The translations under genes were made by a program, and so were the position numbers. The notes under the pieces are model-generated. The model was not told where the DNA came from and ran no database searches. It was given only the letters and a program-made list of their open reading frames with translations. This document shows positions 63,193 through 64,000 of a stretch of 64,000 bases of DNA, piece by piece; positions within the stretch are counted from its first letter, which is position 1, and the number at the start of each line of letters is the position of its first letter. The stretch is from Chitinophaga arvensicola (lineage in GTDB: Bacteria > Bacteroidota > Bacteroidia > Chitinophagales > Chitinophagaceae): positions 434,001-498,000 of the forward strand of contig NZ_FOJG01000001.1 of NCBI RefSeq assembly GCF_900110835.1, read 5' to 3'.

Positions 63193-63867
63193 ATGCTTCG
63201 TTTAATGGGCCTTATCATTTACTTTATTGTATTACTGGCCGATATCCTCCTGATAGCCATTGGTAAAGAAAACTACCGGTTCTGTACCAAGCCGCTGCTC
63301 ATGATTCTACTGGCAGTTTATGTATTGTATGCCAATGTAAAAATGCCGGTCACCTTTCGCGCATTTCTGCTCCTGGCCTTGTTTTTTTCCTCCTTCGGAG
63401 ATGACCTCCTGCTGTTCGACAGCCTCTTCCTTCCCGGACTGGGCAGCTTTTTCATAGCACATATCATGTACAGCATCTTTTTCCTGAAAATCAGGTACAG
63501 CAACCTGCCCGTACCCAACTGCCGGTATGTTTACATTTTTCTCAACGCTGCGGCGGTGATTGCCTTCATCATGTTTTTGCTGCCTTACCTGGGTAGTTTA
63601 GCCATGCCCGTTATACTGTATGCGATCGTTATTTCTATTATGCTGCAAAGCGCTATCCACGCCTTTCATTTCGAACGGCAACCCGCCGGATGGTATTGCG
63701 TTATTGGCGCCCTGCTGTTCATCATTTCCGATGGCCTCATTGCCACCGGAAAATTTTACCATCCGCTGCCCGGTGGCGACATCCTGGTGATGCTCACCTA
63801 CGGTTTTGCACAATGGGCGCTGGTAGTGGGAAGCACCGCGTATTTCCGGGTAAAAATTAGCCGGTAA
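63193..63867 (+). CDS. YhhN/TMEM86-family lysoplasmalogenase
   Basis: A 224-residue inner-membrane protein with about eight helices. Family motifs: KPLLMILLAVYV, the catalytic-type FFSSFGDDLLLF near residue 65, FFIAHIMYSIFF, and IISDGLIATGKFYHPLPGGD with a second conserved Asp. YhhN proteins hydrolyse the vinyl-ether bond of lysoplasmalogens in animals; bacterial substrates are less certain. It follows the kinase by 38 nt on the same strand and may share its transcript. Confidence 0.85.
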   Translation: MLRLMGLIIYFIVLLADILLIAIGKENYRFCTKPLLMILLAVYVLYANVKMPVTFRAFLLLALFFSSFGDDLLLFDSLFLPGLGSFFIAHIMYSIFFLKIRYSNLPVPNCRYVYIFLNAAAVIAFIMFLLPYLGSLAMPVILYAIVISIMLQSAIHAFHFERQPAGWYCVIGALLFIISDGLIATGKFYHPLPGGDILVMLTYGFAQWALVVGSTAYFRVKISR

Positions 63868-63871
63868 TTCT

Positions 63872-63879
63872 TACTTTTG
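63872..63879 (+). promoter_or_regulatory. -7 element abutting nadB start
   Basis: TACTTTTG matches TAnnTTTG exactly and lies 7 nt before the nadB ATG at 63887, again predicting a leaderless or very short-leader mRNA. Confidence 0.55.
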
Positions 63880-63886
63880 TCTAACT

Positions 63887-64000
63887 ATGCAGCAAACAGA
63901 CTTTCTTGTCATCGGTTCAGGAATTGCAGGGCTCACTTACGCGCTCAAGGTATCACAACAATGCCCGGATAAAAAGATTACCATCATCACCAAAAGCCGG
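63887..64000 (+). CDS. nadB: L-aspartate oxidase NadB (start only)
   Basis: The first 38 codons read MQQTDFLVIGSGIAGLTYAL then KVSQQCPDKKITIITKSR, which is the FAD-binding Rossmann motif GxGxAG and strand 2 of L-aspartate oxidase, the first enzyme of de novo NAD synthesis. The gene runs off the right edge. Succinate dehydrogenase flavoprotein shares the motif, but the VIGSGIAGLTYALKVS form is typical of NadB. Confidence 0.85.
   Translation, partial: MQQTDFLVIGSGIAGLTYALKVSQQCPDKKITIITKSR

Noticed and set aside
1..64000. CRISPR arrays, insertion sequences, prophage or plasmid genes
   Set aside because: No regularly spaced repeats, transposase, integrase or phage structural genes were seen.

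Overview
The window looks like a chromosomal segment of a Bacteroidota bacterium, most likely family Chitinophagaceae and probably close to Chitinophaga. The basis is lineage-typical small families (DUF4290, IPExxxVDY, DUF5522, DUF4199), MurA with Asp at the usual active-site Cys, a Rho with a long acidic insert, 7TMR-DISM/LytTR signalling, and repeated TAnnTTTG promoter elements with almost no Shine-Dalgarno sequences. Genus is inferred; no rRNA or other marker settles it.

Layout. 1-5.2 kb: murA (3' end outside the window) and DUF4290 on the minus strand, an SDR oxidoreductase and an alpha/beta hydrolase on plus, then tryptophan 2,3-dioxygenase with an Lrp-type regulator on minus. 5.2-5.55 kb: a self-contained transcription unit encoding an aberrant tRNA-like RNA. 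5.6-18.2 kb: mostly housekeeping (a short lipoprotein, trmB with DUF5522 and an alkyltransferase-like protein, IPExxxVDY protein, pterin dehydratase, a LytS/LytR-type two-component pair, a TetR regulator followed by a beta-barrel protein, rho, asnS, exbD and a 2OG-Fe(II) oxygenase). 18.5-28.2 kb: chromate transporter, an orphan NtrC-type regulator, DUF4199, then a DNA-repair and stress block (ligD-ku NHEJ pair, topoisomerase IB, stress SDR, YciE/YciF ferritin-like protein, proline-rich peptide). 28.5-35.7 kb: a signalling block (CHASE3 kinase, REC-PAS kinase, NtrC-type regulator, lone receiver) beside a large GT4 glycosyltransferase. 36-37.5 kb: a small unknown protein and gpsA.

37.5-63.2 kb is the outstanding region. 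It is one co-directional 12-gene array: membrane-fusion adaptor, ABC ATPase, seven consecutive ~800-residue FtsX/MacB-type permeases, a second ABC ATPase, TolC and a second adaptor. The array ends in a 26-bp perfect hairpin. Divergent from it is an NtrC-type regulator with an NtrY-like kinase. The shared intergenic region carries a sigma-54-like promoter reading into the array and two tandem dyads (TGTCC-N6-GGACA type) 21 bp apart, as expected for an enhancer-binding-protein site. The simplest model is a sigma-54-controlled MacAB-TolC-like export machine in which one envelope conduit is served by seven different permeases and two unlike ATPases. The window closes with a YhhN-type lysoplasmalogenase and the start of nadB.
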